Source of the DNA: an uncultured Eubacteriales bacterium
Lineage (GTDB): Bacteria > Bacillota > Clostridia > Christensenellales > Borkfalkiaceae
Length of the DNA stretch: 64,000 nt
Direction: 5' to 3'
Assembly (NCBI GenBank): GCA_900542935.1
Contig: UQPN01000001.1
Location: forward strand, 62,001 to 126,000
Shown here: positions 27,022 to 35,727 of the stretch, piece after piece
Numbering within the stretch: position 1 is the stretch's first letter
Layout: every line of letters begins with the position of its first letter
Position numbers and translations under genes: made by a program
The notes under the pieces: generated by a model
What the model saw: only the letters and a program-made list of their open reading frames with translations
The model's database searches: none
Told to the model about the DNA's origin: nothing

Positions 27022-28989
27022 ATGGAATTTAAATTGCACGCGCCGTATGCCCCCACGGGCGATCAGCCGCAGGCGATAGAAACGCTCACCGAAGGCGTGC
27101 GCGACGGAATCCGTACGCAGGTTTTAATCGGCGTAACGGGCAGCGGCAAAACGTTTACGATGGCAAACGTCATCAAAAACGTCAATCGTCCCACGCTGGT
27201 AATCGCGCACAATAAAACGCTTGCCGCGCAGCTTTGCAACGAATTCCGCGAATTTTTCCCCGAAAACCGCGTGGAATATTTCGTTTCGTATTACGATTAT
27301 TATCAGCCGGAAAGCTACGTTCCCTCCACCGATACCTATATCGAAAAAGATTTGTCGATGAACGACGAAATCGATAAACTCCGCAACAGCGCCACCTGCG
27401 CCCTGATGGAGCGGAAAGACGTCATCGTGGTGGCTTCGGTATCCTGCATCTACGGCTTGGGCGCGCCCGAAGAATATTTCCGCCTTTCGATTTCGCTTCG
27501 TCCCGGCATGGAGTACCCGCGCGACGCGCTGATGCGCAAACTTGTGGAATTGCAATACGCCCGTTCCGATGCGGACTTCCGCCGTTCCACCTTCCGCGTG
27601 CGCGGCGACACGCTGGAAATATTCCCCGCGTCGGCTTCCGAAATCGCGATCCGCGTGGAATATTTCGGCGACGAAATCGATAAAATTTACGAAGTGGAAG
27701 CGCTTACGGGCAATCGCATCAACGAACTTTCTCACGCGGCGATTTTTCCCGCTTCGCAGTACGCCGTAGGCACCGAAAAATTGCGCGGCGCGCTTTCGAT
27801 GATCGAAGAGGACTTACAGGGCGAAGTGAAAGCTTTTCAGGATGAAGGCAAAATTCTGGAAGCGCAGCGCTTAAAACAGCGCACCGAGCACGATCTCGAA
27901 ATGATGCGCGAAATCGGCTATTGCAGCGGCATCGAAAATTACAGCCGTTATTTCGACGGCAGAAGCCCCGGCGAACCCTCGTTCACGCTGCTCGATTATT
28001 TTCCGAAAGGCGAGTTTCTGGTGTTCATCGACGAAAGCCACATGACGATTCCGCAAATCCGCGCCATGTATCACGGCGATTATTCGCGCAAAAAAAATCT
28101 GGTGGACTACGGCTTCCGCATGCGCTCGGCGTACGATAACCGTCCGCTCACGTTCGAAGAATTCGACGCGCGCGTTCCGCAGCTCATCTGCGTTTCCGCC
28201 ACCCCTGCCCCCTACGAACGCGAACAGGCGGGGCAGTTTGCCGAACAGCTCATCCGCCCCACGGGGCTGCTCGATCCCGAAATCGACGTGCGCCCCACGA
28301 AAGGGCAGATCGACGATTTGTTTGCGGAAATCAACAAAGAAAAGGCGGCGGGCGGCAGAGTGCTCGTTACCACGCTCACGAAGCGCATGGCGGAAGAGCT
28401 CACCGATTATTTAAAGGAGCACGGCGTCAAGGTGCGATACATGCACAGCGACGTGGATACGCTGGAACGCGTAGACATCGTAAACGGTTTGCGTGCGGGC
28501 GAGTTCGACGTGCTTTGCGGCATCAACCTGCTCCGCGAGGGGCTGGATATGCCGGAAGTGCGGCTGGTGGCGATTCTGGACGCCGATAAAGAGGGCTTTC
28601 TGCGCAGCGATACCGCGCTTATCCAGACGATCGGCAGAGCGGCGCGTAACGCGGACGGGCGGGTGATTATGTACGCCGATACGATTACGGACAGCATGCG
28701 CCGCGCCATCGACGAAACCAACCGCCGCCGCACGATACAAAAGCGCTACAACGAGGAACACGGCATCACGCCGAAAACCATCGTGAAAGAAATCAAATCG
28801 TCGCTTGTCATCAGCAAAAAGGCGAAAGGCGGCGAAGAAATCAAAGCGAAAGATATTCCGGACGAAATCGAAAAACTGAAAGCGGTGATGAAAATCGCAA
28901 GCGCAAACCTCGATTTCGAAAAGGCAATCGAAATCCGCGAAAAGATAGCGGACTTGCGCCGGCAGCTTGCGAAACTCACCCGCAAATAG
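27022..28989 (+). CDS. uvrB: Excinuclease ABC subunit B
   Basis: 655 residues, the usual length, with AAAGGAGCGGAAAGG before the ATG. UvrB is the damage-verification helicase of nucleotide excision repair. It has Walker A GVTGSGKTFTMA, the beta-hairpin region VSYYDYYQPESYVPSTDTYIEK split over residues 90-115, the DESH box FIDESHMTIPQ, the helicase motif VDYGFRMRSAYDNRPLTFEEF, TIGRAARNADGRVI, and a C-terminal UvrC-interacting UVR motif (LDFEKAIEIREKIADLRRQL). It is followed on the same strand by uvrA after a repeat-containing gap. Confidence 0.97.
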   Translation: MEFKLHAPYAPTGDQPQAIETLTEGVRDGIRTQVLIGVTGSGKTFTMANVIKNVNRPTLVIAHNKTLAAQLCNEFREFFPENRVEYFVSYYDYYQPESYVPSTDTYIEKDLSMNDEIDKLRNSATCALMERKDVIVVASVSCIYGLGAPEEYFRLSISLRPGMEYPRDALMRKLVELQYARSDADFRRSTFRVRGDTLEIFPASASEIAIRVEYFGDEIDKIYEVEALTGNRINELSHAAIFPASQYAVGTEKLRGALSMIEEDLQGEVKAFQDEGKILEAQRLKQRTEHDLEMMREIGYCSGIENYSRYFDGRSPGEPSFTLLDYFPKGEFLVFIDESHMTIPQIRAMYHGDYSRKKNLVDYGFRMRSAYDNRPLTFEEFDARVPQLICVSATPAPYEREQAGQFAEQLIRPTGLLDPEIDVRPTKGQIDDLFAEINKEKAAGGRVLVTTLTKRMAEELTDYLKEHGVKVRYMHSDVDTLERVDIVNGLRAGEFDVLCGINLLREGLDMPEVRLVAILDADKEGFLRSDTALIQTIGRAARNADGRVIMYADTITDSMRRAIDETNRRRTIQKRYNEEHGITPKTIVKEIKSSLVISKKAKGGEEIKAKDIPDEIEKLKAVMKIASANLDFEKAIEIREKIADLRRQLAKLTRK

Positions 28990-29040
28990 GCGGAAAGGGC
29001 TTTTAATAAGCTTCGCATTTCTTTGTAAAAAGCCTTCCAC

Positions 29041-29218
29041 TTTTCGCTTTTTCTCTCGGGGGAGAAAAGCGCGAAAAAAATGCTCAGCCACTTCGTGGCT
29101 TCCCCTCGGGGGGAAGCTACTTGCGAAGCAAGGAGATGAGGGGCGCGGCAAATTATGCGTAGCCCGTTTTTGGTTTTCAGTATATTTTTGATAAAAAAAT
29201 TTCCGGAAATCAAGGGGC
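29041..29218 (+). repeat. Interspersed repeat element (copy A) between uvrB and uvrA
   Basis: From left to right: a U-rich stem segment (29041-29084) also found at 38141-38182; the palindrome CTTCCCCTCGGGGGGAAG at 29099-29116; a small hairpin CTTGC-GAA-GCAAG at 29120-29132; the end ATGAGGGG at 29136-29143; and an A+T-rich tail to 29218. The whole right half recurs inverted at 52186-52306. The element fills most of the uvrB-uvrA gap and holds no gene. Confidence 0.75.
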
Positions 29219-29275
29219 AGCCCGTAACCGAATATCTCAAAAAAATCAAAAATACCAAACAGGAAGCAAAAAACC

Positions 29276-32089
29276 ATGCAGGAAAATATCGTCGTCAAAG
29301 GCGCCAAAGAAAACAATTTAAAAAATATCAACGTAACGATTCCGCGCAACAAACTCACGGTGTTCACGGGGCTTTCGGGCAGCGGCAAATCCACGCTCGC
29401 CTTCGAAACCATTTTCGCCGAGGGGCAGCGCCGCTATGTGGAAAGCCTTTCTTCCTATGCCCGCCAGTTTCTGGGGCAGATGGAAAAACCTGACGTAGAA
29501 AGCATAGAGGGCTTATCTCCCGCGGTGAGCATCGATCAGAAAACCACTTCGCGCAACCCTCGTTCCACGGTGGGTACGGTTACGGAAATTTACGATTATT
29601 TCCGTCTTTTGTACGCCCGCGTCGGGGTGGTGCATTGCCCGAAATGCGGCAGAGAAATCCGGCACCAGACGGTGGACGAAATTGCCGATAAAGTGATGGC
29701 TATGCCGGAGGGCAGCAAAATTTTGGTTAACGCGCCCGTCGTGCGCGGCAGAAAGGGCGAATACGTAAAAGAACTGCAAAATTATAAAAAAAGCGGCTAC
29801 GCCCGCGTGAAAATCGACGGAGCCGTGTACGATTTACAGGAAGAAATTCACCTTGAAAAGAATATCAAGCACAATATCTCGGTGGTGGTAGATCGCCTTG
29901 TGGTGAAAGAGGGCGTTTTAAAGCGCCTTACCGATTCGCTCGAAACCGCGCTTAAACTTGCGGACGGGCTGGTCGTTATCGATTGCGACGGCAACGAAGA
30001 ATTGTTTTCCACCTCGTACGCCTGCCCCGATTGCGGCGTTTCCATCGAAGAAGTAGAACCCCGTCTGTTCTCGTTCAACACGCCGTACGGCGCCTGCCCC
30101 GATTGTTCGGGGCTCGGATTCAAACAGCTTGTCGATCCCGATCTCATCTGCCCGGATAAAACCAAAACTCTGCGCGAAGGCGCCATACACGTGGCGGGCT
30201 GGTGTCTCGAAAGCAATTCGCAAACGCAGATGTACGTCAATTCGCTTGCGAAGCGCTACGGCTTCTCGCTGGACGTTCCCGTCAAAGACCTGCCGAAGAG
30301 CGTGTACGATTTGTTGATGTACGGCAACGGCGGCGAAAAATTCGATATGTCGTATTCCACCCGCTCGTTTACGGGCAGCTATAAAATGTCGTGGGAAGGT
30401 TTCGTCAACAATCTTCAGCGCCGCTACGCGCAAACCTCGTCGGACGGCGTGAAGTACGATATCGAACGCTATATGCGCACCATGCCCTGCGATACGTGCG
30501 GCGGAAAACGCCTGAAAAAAGAAGCGCTCGCCGTAACGATCGGCGGCTTGAACATCTACGAATTAACGTCGCTTTCCGTGGAAAAACTGCTCGATTTTCT
30601 CGATGATCTTCAATTTTCCGAAAGCGAAAGCCTGATTGCGGCGGGCATTTTAAAAGAAATCCGCAGCCGCCTCGGCTTCCTGAAAAACGTAGGGCTGCAA
30701 TATCTTACGCTTTCCCGTTCGGCGGTGGGGCTTTCGGGCGGCGAAGCGCAGCGTATCCGCCTCGCCACGCAGATCGGCAGCGCGCTCACGGGCGTTTTGT
30801 ATATTCTCGACGAGCCGAGCATCGGGCTGCACCAGCGCGATAACGAAAAACTGCTTTCCTCCCTGCAAGGTCTGCGCGATCTCGGCAATACGCTCATCGT
30901 GGTGGAACATGACGAAGACACCATCCGCGCGGCGGATTATATCGTGGACATCGGTCCGTATGCGGGCGTGCACGGCGGCGAAGTGGTGGCGTGCGGAACG
31001 CAGGCGGACATTATGGCGGAGCCGCGTTCGATTACGGGCGATTATCTGGCGGGCAGACGAAAAATCGAAACGCCGAAAACGCGCGTGCAGCCGGACGGGC
31101 GCTGGCTGGAAGTGAAAGATTGCAGGCAAAACAACCTGAAAGGAATAAACGTGCGTTTTCCCGTGGGGCTTTTCACGGCGGTAACGGGCGTATCGGGCAG
31201 CGGAAAATCCTCGCTCATCAACGAAATTTTATATCCCGCGCTGGCGGACGAACTGAACGGCGCACGGCTTCCCAAAGGCAAATCGGGCGAAATTCTCGGC
31301 ATGGAAAATTTCGATAAAGTGATCGCCATCGATCAATCTCCCATCGGCAGAACGCCGCGTTCCAACCCCGCCACCTATACGGGCGTGTTCGGGCTCATCC
31401 GCGAACTTTACGCCGCCACGCAGGACGCGAAAGAGCGCGGTTACAAAGCGGGCAGATTTTCCTTCAATATGGCGGGCGGCAGATGCGAACACTGCTTCGG
31501 CGACGGCATCATCAAAATCGAAATGCACTTTCTGCCCGATATTTTCGTGCCGTGCGAAGTCTGCGGCGGCAAGCGATACAACCGCGAAACGCTCGAAGTG
31601 AAATACAAGGGCAAGTCGATTGCCGACGTCCTCGATATGACGATCGACGAAGCCTGCGAGTTTTTCAAACCCGTTCCGTCCGTCTATAACAAAATCAAAA
31701 CGCTCGAAGAAGTGGGCTTGGGCTACATGAAGCTCGGTCAGTCCGCCACAACGCTTTCGGGCGGCGAAGCGCAGCGCGTAAAGCTTGCCACCGAACTTTC
31801 AAAGCGTTCTACGGGCAGAACGGCGTATATTCTGGACGAGCCTACCACGGGGTTACATTCTTACGATGTGGACAAGCTTTTAAAAATCCTGCTCCGGCTC
31901 CGCAATTCCGGCAACACCGTCATCGTTATCGAACATAATCTGGACGTCATCAAATGCGCCGATTATATCGTGGATCTCGGTCCCGAAGGGGGAGACGGCG
32001 GCGGCACGGTGGTTGCGTGCGGCACCCCGGAAGAGGTGGCAAACGTCAAAGGCAGCTATACGGGCTTGTTCTTAAAGAAAATGCTGTAA
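29276..32089 (+). CDS. uvrA: Excinuclease ABC subunit A
   Basis: 937 residues, a normal length. UvrA recognises DNA damage and loads UvrB. It has two ABC modules: Walker A GLSGSGKSTLAFET at the N-terminus and GVSGSGKSSLINEIL in the second half, with signatures LSGGEAQRIRLATQIG and LSGGEAQRVKLATELS. Zinc motifs are CPKCG...(first module), CPDCG with CPDCSG, and CEHCFGDG with CEVCGGKRY. The ATG is preceded by AGGAAG at some distance. No SOS box of its own was seen, so it may be read from the uvrB promoter through the repeat. An intrinsic terminator follows directly. Confidence 0.97.
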   Translation: MQENIVVKGAKENNLKNINVTIPRNKLTVFTGLSGSGKSTLAFETIFAEGQRRYVESLSSYARQFLGQMEKPDVESIEGLSPAVSIDQKTTSRNPRSTVGTVTEIYDYFRLLYARVGVVHCPKCGREIRHQTVDEIADKVMAMPEGSKILVNAPVVRGRKGEYVKELQNYKKSGYARVKIDGAVYDLQEEIHLEKNIKHNISVVVDRLVVKEGVLKRLTDSLETALKLADGLVVIDCDGNEELFSTSYACPDCGVSIEEVEPRLFSFNTPYGACPDCSGLGFKQLVDPDLICPDKTKTLREGAIHVAGWCLESNSQTQMYVNSLAKRYGFSLDVPVKDLPKSVYDLLMYGNGGEKFDMSYSTRSFTGSYKMSWEGFVNNLQRRYAQTSSDGVKYDIERYMRTMPCDTCGGKRLKKEALAVTIGGLNIYELTSLSVEKLLDFLDDLQFSESESLIAAGILKEIRSRLGFLKNVGLQYLTLSRSAVGLSGGEAQRIRLATQIGSALTGVLYILDEPSIGLHQRDNEKLLSSLQGLRDLGNTLIVVEHDEDTIRAADYIVDIGPYAGVHGGEVVACGTQADIMAEPRSITGDYLAGRRKIETPKTRVQPDGRWLEVKDCRQNNLKGINVRFPVGLFTAVTGVSGSGKSSLINEILYPALADELNGARLPKGKSGEILGMENFDKVIAIDQSPIGRTPRSNPATYTGVFGLIRELYAATQDAKERGYKAGRFSFNMAGGRCEHCFGDGIIKIEMHFLPDIFVPCEVCGGKRYNRETLEVKYKGKSIADVLDMTIDEACEFFKPVPSVYNKIKTLEEVGLGYMKLGQSATTLSGGEAQRVKLATELSKRSTGRTAYILDEPTTGLHSYDVDKLLKILLRLRNSGNTVIVIEHNLDVIKCADYIVDLGPEGGDGGGTVVACGTPEEVANVKGSYTGLFLKKML

Positions 32090-32107
32090 ATAATTCCTGC
32101 CTTTCTG

Positions 32108-32143
32108 CGCCCCGCGAAGCATCCGTTCGCGGGGCGGCTTTTT
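32108..32143 (+). terminator. Rho-independent terminator after uvrA
   Basis: An 11-bp perfect stem (CGCCCCGCGAA with TTCGCGGGGCG), seven-base loop, then GCTTTTT. It starts 19 bases after the uvrA stop. Confidence 0.9.
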
Positions 32144-32218
32144 ACCACGGCGCCTGCGCGAAACATCATGCCGCAATTTTGCAAAACGGCGATATTTGCC
32201 GCATTTGCCGCAAAAAAA

Positions 32219-32254
32219 ACGATAGTATCGTTCGGAAAACGGAAATACTATCGT
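32219..32254 (-). terminator. Second minus-strand terminator-like hairpin
   Basis: A 10-bp perfect inverted repeat (ACGATAGTAT with ATACTATCGT) followed on the minus strand by eight Ts. It lies directly behind a stronger terminator at 32268-32321, giving two minus-strand stops in tandem. Confidence 0.6.
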
Positions 32255-32261
32255 AAAAAAA

Positions 32262-32338
32262 GAAAAAAAGCGCGTTTTTTCGGCTTATTCATCACCATAT
32301 AAGCCTCGGGAAAACGCGCTTGACAAATGAAATTTATC
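32262..32338 (-). ncRNA. Candidate small RNA upstream of tandem terminators
   Basis: On the minus strand TTGCAA (32368-32373) and TAGAAT (32345-32350) are 17 bases apart with an extended TGA before the -10. This predicts a start near 32338, only 17 bases before the two-tier hairpin terminator at 32321-32268. The product would be about 75 bases and almost all hairpin. It also contains a 16-codon frame (MVMNKPKKRAFFLFLR) behind GAGG, probably chance. Alternatively the promoter-like sequence is an A+T-rich accident in the veg 3-prime region. Confidence 0.35.
32268..32321 (-). terminator. Two-tier hairpin terminator (minus strand)
   Basis: The outer stem is 11 bp (AAGCGCGTTTT with AAAACGCGCTT) and an inner stem is 7 bp (GGCTTAT with ATAAGCC). 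On the minus strand it is followed by CTTTTTTTCTTTTTTT, an ideal terminator tail. It would end veg transcripts and the possible small RNA that starts near 32338. Confidence 0.75.
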
Positions 32339-32344
32339 TTCTTT

Positions 32345-32373
32345 ATTCTATCACAAATCTATCACTCTTGCAA
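32345..32373 (-). promoter_or_regulatory. Minus-strand sigma-A-like promoter in the veg downstream region
   Basis: TTGCAA-N17-TAGAAT with TGA extension on the minus strand. Nothing coding follows before the terminator, so it would drive only the candidate small RNA. The remaining DNA between 32374 and 32533 is A+T rich with no frame or structure that I can support. Confidence 0.45.
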
Positions 32374-32533
32374 GCATTTTTAACTAATATTTTAAAATAA
32401 TTTTAACTTTTTTTAAAATATTACTGCATATCCTCGGGTGTTTTTCTTCCGCGGTAGTAAAATGCGCGGTCTTTGCCGCCGAATCTCCGGCAATTTCGTC
32501 AAAGAGCAAGGTTTTATTCGTGAGGTACGCCGC

Positions 32534-32782
32534 CTATAAAATCTTCTTGATTTTTACCGTGCCGCACAATACGTCGGAATAGGAATACGCCGTACGACCG
32601 AGAAAGTTTTTTTCGTCGGGCTTCACGGTAAACAGCGCGGGATAAATTCCCGAAAGCACGCCGAAGAAAGTAACCGATTTATTTCTGCCGAGATTCAGAT
32701 TCACTTTCACTTTCGAATCGGCGCAGGTTTTCACATATTCTTTTACGGAGGATAAATTTGGGGTGTTTTTCAGCATATGCAT
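32534..32782 (-). CDS. veg: Veg family protein (DUF1021)
   Basis: 82 residues. The core KVKVNLNLGRNKSVTFFG, followed by GIYPALFTVK and RTAYSYSDVLCGTVKIKK, matches the B. subtilis Veg protein, a small SH3-like barrel that stimulates biofilm-matrix gene expression by opposing SinR. Length fits the family. Two in-frame ATGs (32782 and 32776) are both without a good Shine-Dalgarno, and a TAAAAT lies right before them, so the start and promoter are uncertain and the message could be nearly leaderless. It is divergent from the spore-coat gene and ends before tandem terminators. Confidence 0.8.
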   Translation of the reverse strand: MHMLKNTPNLSSVKEYVKTCADSKVKVNLNLGRNKSVTFFGVLSGIYPALFTVKPDEKNFLGRTAYSYSDVLCGTVKIKKIL

Positions 32783-32913
32783 ATTTTAGCCGAAAATTTC
32801 CGCGCTTATTCGCTGAAGAAAAAAGTGGTGAAAATAGAAAGAATCGCTGTATATGTATCGCGCGCGTTCCCTTTGCAACAAACTCTTCGGGTAAGCGTTT
32901 TCATCTCATTCCG

Positions 32914-32942
32914 TCATATTTTATCTTCTCGGCTCATACAAT
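32914..32942 (+). promoter_or_regulatory. Sigma-E-type sporulation promoter
   Basis: TCATATT and CATACAAT are separated by exactly 14 bases, a full match to the B. subtilis sigma-E consensus (KMATATT-N14-CATACANT). It lies 64 bases before the ATG of the SipL-like coat gene, which is just the kind of gene sigma-E controls in the mother cell. Confidence 0.85.
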
Positions 32943-33006
32943 AGTCAAGGACGAAAAAAGAGGCGGCGCAGGCAGCTATTGCTTTGCAAGGAGGACGAAA
33001 ACAGTT

Positions 33007-34545
33007 ATGATCAAACCCGAATACGCAACCTACCGTTATACGAAAAAATCGTGCGAGGCTTCGGCGCTCTCGCGTGTGGAATGTCGCATCCCCGGCAGTG
33101 AAATCAGCGAAATTTTAGCCGTGCGCGCCGAGGTGTATCCCGCAAATTGTTCCTGTTGCGATAAACAGATCGATTACGGCGGCAGAGTTGTGTTTTCCTT
33201 CGTTTATGCCGACGGCGACAAGCGCGTCTGCCGTGCGGAACGCGGCGTGGAATTTTCTCATCGCGCGGCGTGCGACGAGGCAATCGACGAATGTACCTGC
33301 GTTCCCGCATATTCCGCGGGCGACGTGTCCTGCCGGCGCGACGGATCGTTCATCGTCGCCGCGGCGGTCATCCGCGCGGATATCGCCGTATATCGCGACG
33401 AAGAAATTTCTTATCTTTGCGGCGGCGATAACCTCGCGGTGAATAAACGGCCCGTGCGGCTCACGCGGTTTTCTTTCTCGGCAACGGACGGCGAAGAAAG
33501 CGACGAATTCGAAACGGAATATTTCACCGATTTGCTTCTGCACAGCGAGACGGCATATGTAAAAAACGTGTCTTACGCAAACGGCGCGGCGAAAATCGAA
33601 GGCGAAATCGTGCTGAACGTGTGCGCGCTGAAAGAGGATGATTCGCTTGTGTCGTACGAACGACTGATTCCGTTTTCCGTGGAAGCGCCCGCACCTTGCG
33701 CAGCGGACGAAAACCGGCAGACGGCGGGGGCAGAGGCGGGTTCAACGCAGAATGCGGAGCCGCAATTTTCCGCCTGCGTGTCCGTTTCTTCGGCAAATCT
33801 CTCCGCGGAAACTTCGGAAGAACGTAACAAGTGCTCGGTGCGCGCCGAATTTTCGTTCAACGTGCAGCTCGCGCAGTACACGCCCGAAACTTTGGAACTT
33901 TGCTCCGACGCGTTTTCCGCCAAACAGGAAGTTGCGCTCGAAACGCGGCAGACGTCTTTCCGCCGTCTGAAATGGTCGAAAACGTACGTAAAAAAAATCG
34001 AGGGCGTGGCGGCGCTGTCCGCTCCCATCGATTATACCGCGTCGTTTCTTGCGGCGGCGTTGCCGAAAGCGGAAGTCGTCGTTCGCGGAACGGGCGCGGG
34101 CTCGTTCGAAATCGAGGGCGCGGCAAGCGCGCGCGTAATTCTATCCGATAAAGACGGCATGCGCGCCGCCGATTTAACGTTGCCGTTCGTGCTTTCCGAA
34201 ACGGGCGAAATTGCCGCCTGCGACGAAGCGGAAGCGCAGGCAATCGTGTGCGGCATTTCGCTGAAGCAGAAAAAAGAGGGCGAAGCCGAAGCGGAAGCCA
34301 CGCTGAAAATCACGCTTTTCGTGTACGATACTTGCGAGATCGGTTACGTATCCAAAGCGGAGGGCGGCGAAGAATACGGCGAAGAAACGTGCGGCATGTC
34401 CGTTTTCGTTCCCCGCGCGGGCGACGGCTTGTGGGAAACGGCGAAAGCGCTCCGCAAAACGCCCGAAGAGCTCACGCGCAGCAATCCCGATCTCGTTTTT
34501 CCTCTGAAAGGCAAAGAACGCATCCTTGTGTATAACCGCCGATAA
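33007..34545 (+). CDS. SipL/SpoVID-like spore coat morphogenesis protein (DUF3794 repeats and LysM)
   Basis: 512 residues from ATG 33007, with AAGGAGG 12 bases upstream; the open frame extends further 5-prime but passes through the promoter. The N-terminal 420 or so residues contain three copies of a beta-rich DUF3794-like module (for example VRAEVYPANCSCCDKQI, then NVCALKEDDSLVSYERLIPF). The last 50 residues are a LysM domain (VPRAGDGLWETAKALRKTPE to KERILVYNRR). This layout is that of clostridial SipL, which binds SpoIVA on the forespore surface to start coat assembly. A sigma-E promoter precedes it. Confidence 0.85.
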   Translation: MIKPEYATYRYTKKSCEASALSRVECRIPGSEISEILAVRAEVYPANCSCCDKQIDYGGRVVFSFVYADGDKRVCRAERGVEFSHRAACDEAIDECTCVPAYSAGDVSCRRDGSFIVAAAVIRADIAVYRDEEISYLCGGDNLAVNKRPVRLTRFSFSATDGEESDEFETEYFTDLLLHSETAYVKNVSYANGAAKIEGEIVLNVCALKEDDSLVSYERLIPFSVEAPAPCAADENRQTAGAEAGSTQNAEPQFSACVSVSSANLSAETSEERNKCSVRAEFSFNVQLAQYTPETLELCSDAFSAKQEVALETRQTSFRRLKWSKTYVKKIEGVAALSAPIDYTASFLAAALPKAEVVVRGTGAGSFEIEGAASARVILSDKDGMRAADLTLPFVLSETGEIAACDEAEAQAIVCGISLKQKKEGEAEAEATLKITLFVYDTCEIGYVSKAEGGEEYGEETCGMSVFVPRAGDGLWETAKALRKTPEELTRSNPDLVFPLKGKERILVYNRR

Positions 34546-34722
34546 GCGCGGCGAAAAATTTAAAACAGTAAAACAGAAAAACAAAAACAGATACTCCGGC
34601 TCCGAACCGCGTTTTTTCCGTTCGGCAGCCGGATTTTTCGCAAAAAACGTCGAAAGCCGTTCAAAAATCCCGCAAAAAACGCGTATACGCACGCGCGCGC
34701 CCATAAAATGAGCGAAAACCTG

Positions 34723-34751
34723 TTGACGAAACGCGGCGTTTGTGGTAGAAT
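34723..34751 (+). promoter_or_regulatory. Sigma-A promoter of cysE
   Basis: TTGACG and TAGAAT with a 17-base spacer. The predicted start near 34758 lies at the upstream in-frame ATG (34757), which supports the downstream ATG 34805 as the true translation start. The rest of 34546-34722 shows nothing else recognisable. Confidence 0.8.
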
Positions 34752-34804
34752 AATACGTGGAAAAATATCGCAAAGCGCAAAAAAACGCAAGGGAGCGTCG
34801 TCGG

Positions 34805-35698
34805 ATGACGGAAGAAAACACAAAAAACGAAACCTCTTTTTTAAACGAAATCGCGGCGGAGGCGGCGAAAATCGCCGCGTCGCTTTCCGCAATTTCCGAA
34901 AGCAACGCAACCGAAATTACGGACTGCGCGTGCGCGGCGAAAAAAAACGGCGGAACCGCGGCGGGGCTGTGCCTGTTCGAAAACACCATCAAAGAGCTGC
35001 TGGAAGAAATCCGTTCGGCGCTGTTTCCCGATATATTCTGCTGCACGTCGCCCGAAAAATCTCTCGTTTCCGCGGCGAAAAAACTGTATTGCACGCTTCT
35101 TTCGGCAACGGGCGAAACGCCGCGCGCGCAAAACGTTACGCTTGAATTTCTCGGCGCGCTGCCCGAAATCCGTCGCGTGCTTCTCACCGATCTTTCGGCG
35201 GGCTACCGCGGCGATCCCGCGGCGAAAAACGAAAAGGAAATCGCGCTGTGTTATCCTTGCTTTTACGCGCTCACGGTGCACCGCCTCGCCCATTTCCTGT
35301 ACGCGAAAAACATACCCGTGCTGCCCAGAATGATGAGCGAAATCGCGCACAGCCGCACGGGCATCGATATCCACCCGGGCGCGAAAATCGGCGAATATTT
35401 TTTCATCGACCACGGCACGGGCGTCGTCATCGGCGAAACGGCAACCATCGGCAGAAACGTAAAACTGTATCAGGGCGTAACCATCGGCGCGAAGAGTTTC
35501 AAAGCCAACCCCGACGGCTCCCTCGTCAAAGGCGTGAAGCGTCATCCGGATATTTTAAACGACGTAGTCATCTACGCCAACGCGTCCGTGCTCGGCGGCA
35601 ATACCGTTATCGGTAACGGCGCCGTCATCGGCGGCAACGCGTGGGTAACCCGCTCCGTACCGGACGGCGTAACCATTCCGTCAAACTACGTGGGCTGA
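34805..35698 (+). CDS. cysE: Serine O-acetyltransferase
   Basis: 297 residues from ATG 34805, chosen because AAGGGAG precedes it by nine bases. It makes O-acetylserine from serine and acetyl-CoA, the first step of cysteine synthesis. The N-terminal 170 residues are helical (EpsC/SrpH-type). The hexapeptide left-handed beta-helix follows, with HSRTGIDIHPGAKIGEYFFI, the catalytic His in IDHGTGVVIGETA, LYQGVTIGAKS, and RHPDILNDVVIYANASVLGG. A cysK gene is not in the window. ispE follows after 29 bases on the same strand and may be co-transcribed. Confidence 0.92.
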   Translation: MTEENTKNETSFLNEIAAEAAKIAASLSAISESNATEITDCACAAKKNGGTAAGLCLFENTIKELLEEIRSALFPDIFCCTSPEKSLVSAAKKLYCTLLSATGETPRAQNVTLEFLGALPEIRRVLLTDLSAGYRGDPAAKNEKEIALCYPCFYALTVHRLAHFLYAKNIPVLPRMMSEIAHSRTGIDIHPGAKIGEYFFIDHGTGVVIGETATIGRNVKLYQGVTIGAKSFKANPDGSLVKGVKRHPDILNDVVIYANASVLGGNTVIGNGAVIGGNAWVTRSVPDGVTIPSNYVG

Positions 35699-35727
35699 AC
35701 ATATTTCCCTTATAAGGAGGAACCGAA

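Noticed and set aside
34757..34804. Upstream ATG of cysE as the start codon
   Set aside because: It coincides with the predicted transcription start and has no ribosome site; ATG 34805 has AAGGGAG.
34174..35187. 337-codon minus-strand frame across the end of the coat gene and cysE
   Set aside because: It crosses a gene boundary, a promoter and a ribosome site on the plus strand, and has no recognisable motif.
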